DNA of 18,828 bases from NCBI GenBank assembly GCA_016202645.1, contig JACQOF010000080.1, forward strand, positions 1 through 18,828. The letters run 5' to 3'. The stretch comes from a bacterium (GTDB taxonomy: Bacteria > Lindowbacteria > 2-12-FULL-62-27). How positions within the stretch are numbered: position 1 is the first letter of the stretch; every line of letters begins with the position of its first letter. The notes below the pieces were generated by a model, which was given only the letters and a program-made list of their open reading frames with translations, was not told the origin of the DNA and ran no database searches. Positions 18,828 through 18,828 of the stretch are shown here, in pieces. The translations under genes and the position numbers were made by a program.

Positions 18828-18828
18828 A
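17793..18828 (+). repeat. Beta-helix module 13 (N-cap class F), cut by window end
   Basis: Residues 5931-6275 and beyond. The N-cap is close to module 7 (TYTAADSYTYAGG, GSASKPYRSLAKVM, SGDTIWLDAGTFGSD), with GIKWVNVDVSTLSGDSVSSN as in module 10. After this come eight rungs of the TSQNNS type. The last residues visible (NTSDSNAKYAFHISG) match the end of the rungs in module 10. The C-cap is outside the window. Confidence 0.88.
18243..18790 (+). repeat. Tandem 69/72-base rung repeats of helix 13
   Basis: The CTGAC that begins each LTNNTS segment (or its variant) lies at 18270, 18339, 18408, 18477, 18549, 18618, 18690 and 18759, spacings of 69, 69, 69, 72, 69, 72 and 69 bases. Each unit encodes NNTLTNNTSQNNSxxGFxL, one helix turn of 23 or 24 residues. 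The Gly-Phe strand opening replaces the Gly-Ile of other modules. The CTGACGAACAACACCAGTCA core is nearly unchanged through the array. Confidence 0.88.

Noticed and set aside
150-18828. Thirteen modules as separate tandem genes
   Set aside because: No stop, start signal or gap lies between modules. All WYVNDT motifs (FYVNDT in module 3) are in the same phase and are joined by coding linkers.
150-18828. Pectate lyase or other polysaccharide lyase activity for the helices
   Set aside because: The fold matches, but I see no conserved Asp/Arg/Lys catalytic cluster repeated at a fixed rung. Lys and Arg are scarce in the rungs, so an enzyme call is not supported.
1-18828. Insertion sequence or other mobile element as the source of the repeats
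   Set aside because: No transposase-like frame and no inverted terminal repeats were seen. The repeats are coding domain duplications.

Overview
The whole window is the interior of one giant protein-coding gene on the + strand. Reading codons from base 3, I followed a single frame from one edge to the other (6,275 codons, residue number = codon start / 3). I met no stop codon, no frameshift and no intergenic gap. Neither the start nor the stop of the gene is in the window, so I report no promoter, ribosome binding site, terminator, RNA gene, CRISPR array, mobile element or second gene. All other long reading frames, including those on the minus strand, are compositional shadows of this one.

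The protein is a chain of large modules of about 450-600 residues. Each module is a right-handed parallel beta-helix (NosD / PbH1 / pectate-lyase-like fold). It begins with a conserved WYVNDT motif and an N-terminal cap, continues with Asn/Thr/Ser-rich rungs of 22-24 residues, and usually ends with an aromatic cap (NWWNSTDT, NWFGSADS or a variant). It is followed by an acidic linker (VDTxAGADT) and one fibronectin type III-like (FN3) domain that ends in a conserved FFSDSQP. The window holds the tail of one FN3 domain, twelve complete helices, eleven complete canonical FN3 domains, one divergent Ig-like domain that takes the FN3 place after helix 4, and a thirteenth helix cut by the window end. 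The WYVNDT starts lie at 150, 1584, 2937, 4332, 6150, 7518, 9018, 10413, 11859, 13347, 14808, 16332 and 17793.

The modules are related but not uniform. By N-cap they fall into classes in the order A B C D E A F G B F G F F, and the F-G pair occurs twice. Conserved blocks run from one FN3 domain across the linker into the next helix N-cap, so the duplicated unit appears to have its joints inside helices. Some copies are almost identical in DNA (an 88-base exact match between modules 8 and 12). Others have the same amino acids with nearly half the codons changed synonymously. This suggests both recent exchange and old duplications held by selection.

The organism is a bacterium (or, less likely, an archaeon) with a GC-rich genome, roughly 60% GC by eye and with third positions strongly G/C. 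Giant secreted repeat proteins of this kind are known from uncultivated phyla such as Omnitrophota and from Planctomycetota and FCB-group relatives, but the sequence alone does not settle the phylum. The likely role, by inference from architecture only, is a very long extracellular or cell-surface fibre for adhesion, carbohydrate binding or contact with other cells. No catalytic site is recognisable, and the signal peptide and surface anchor, if present, lie outside the window.
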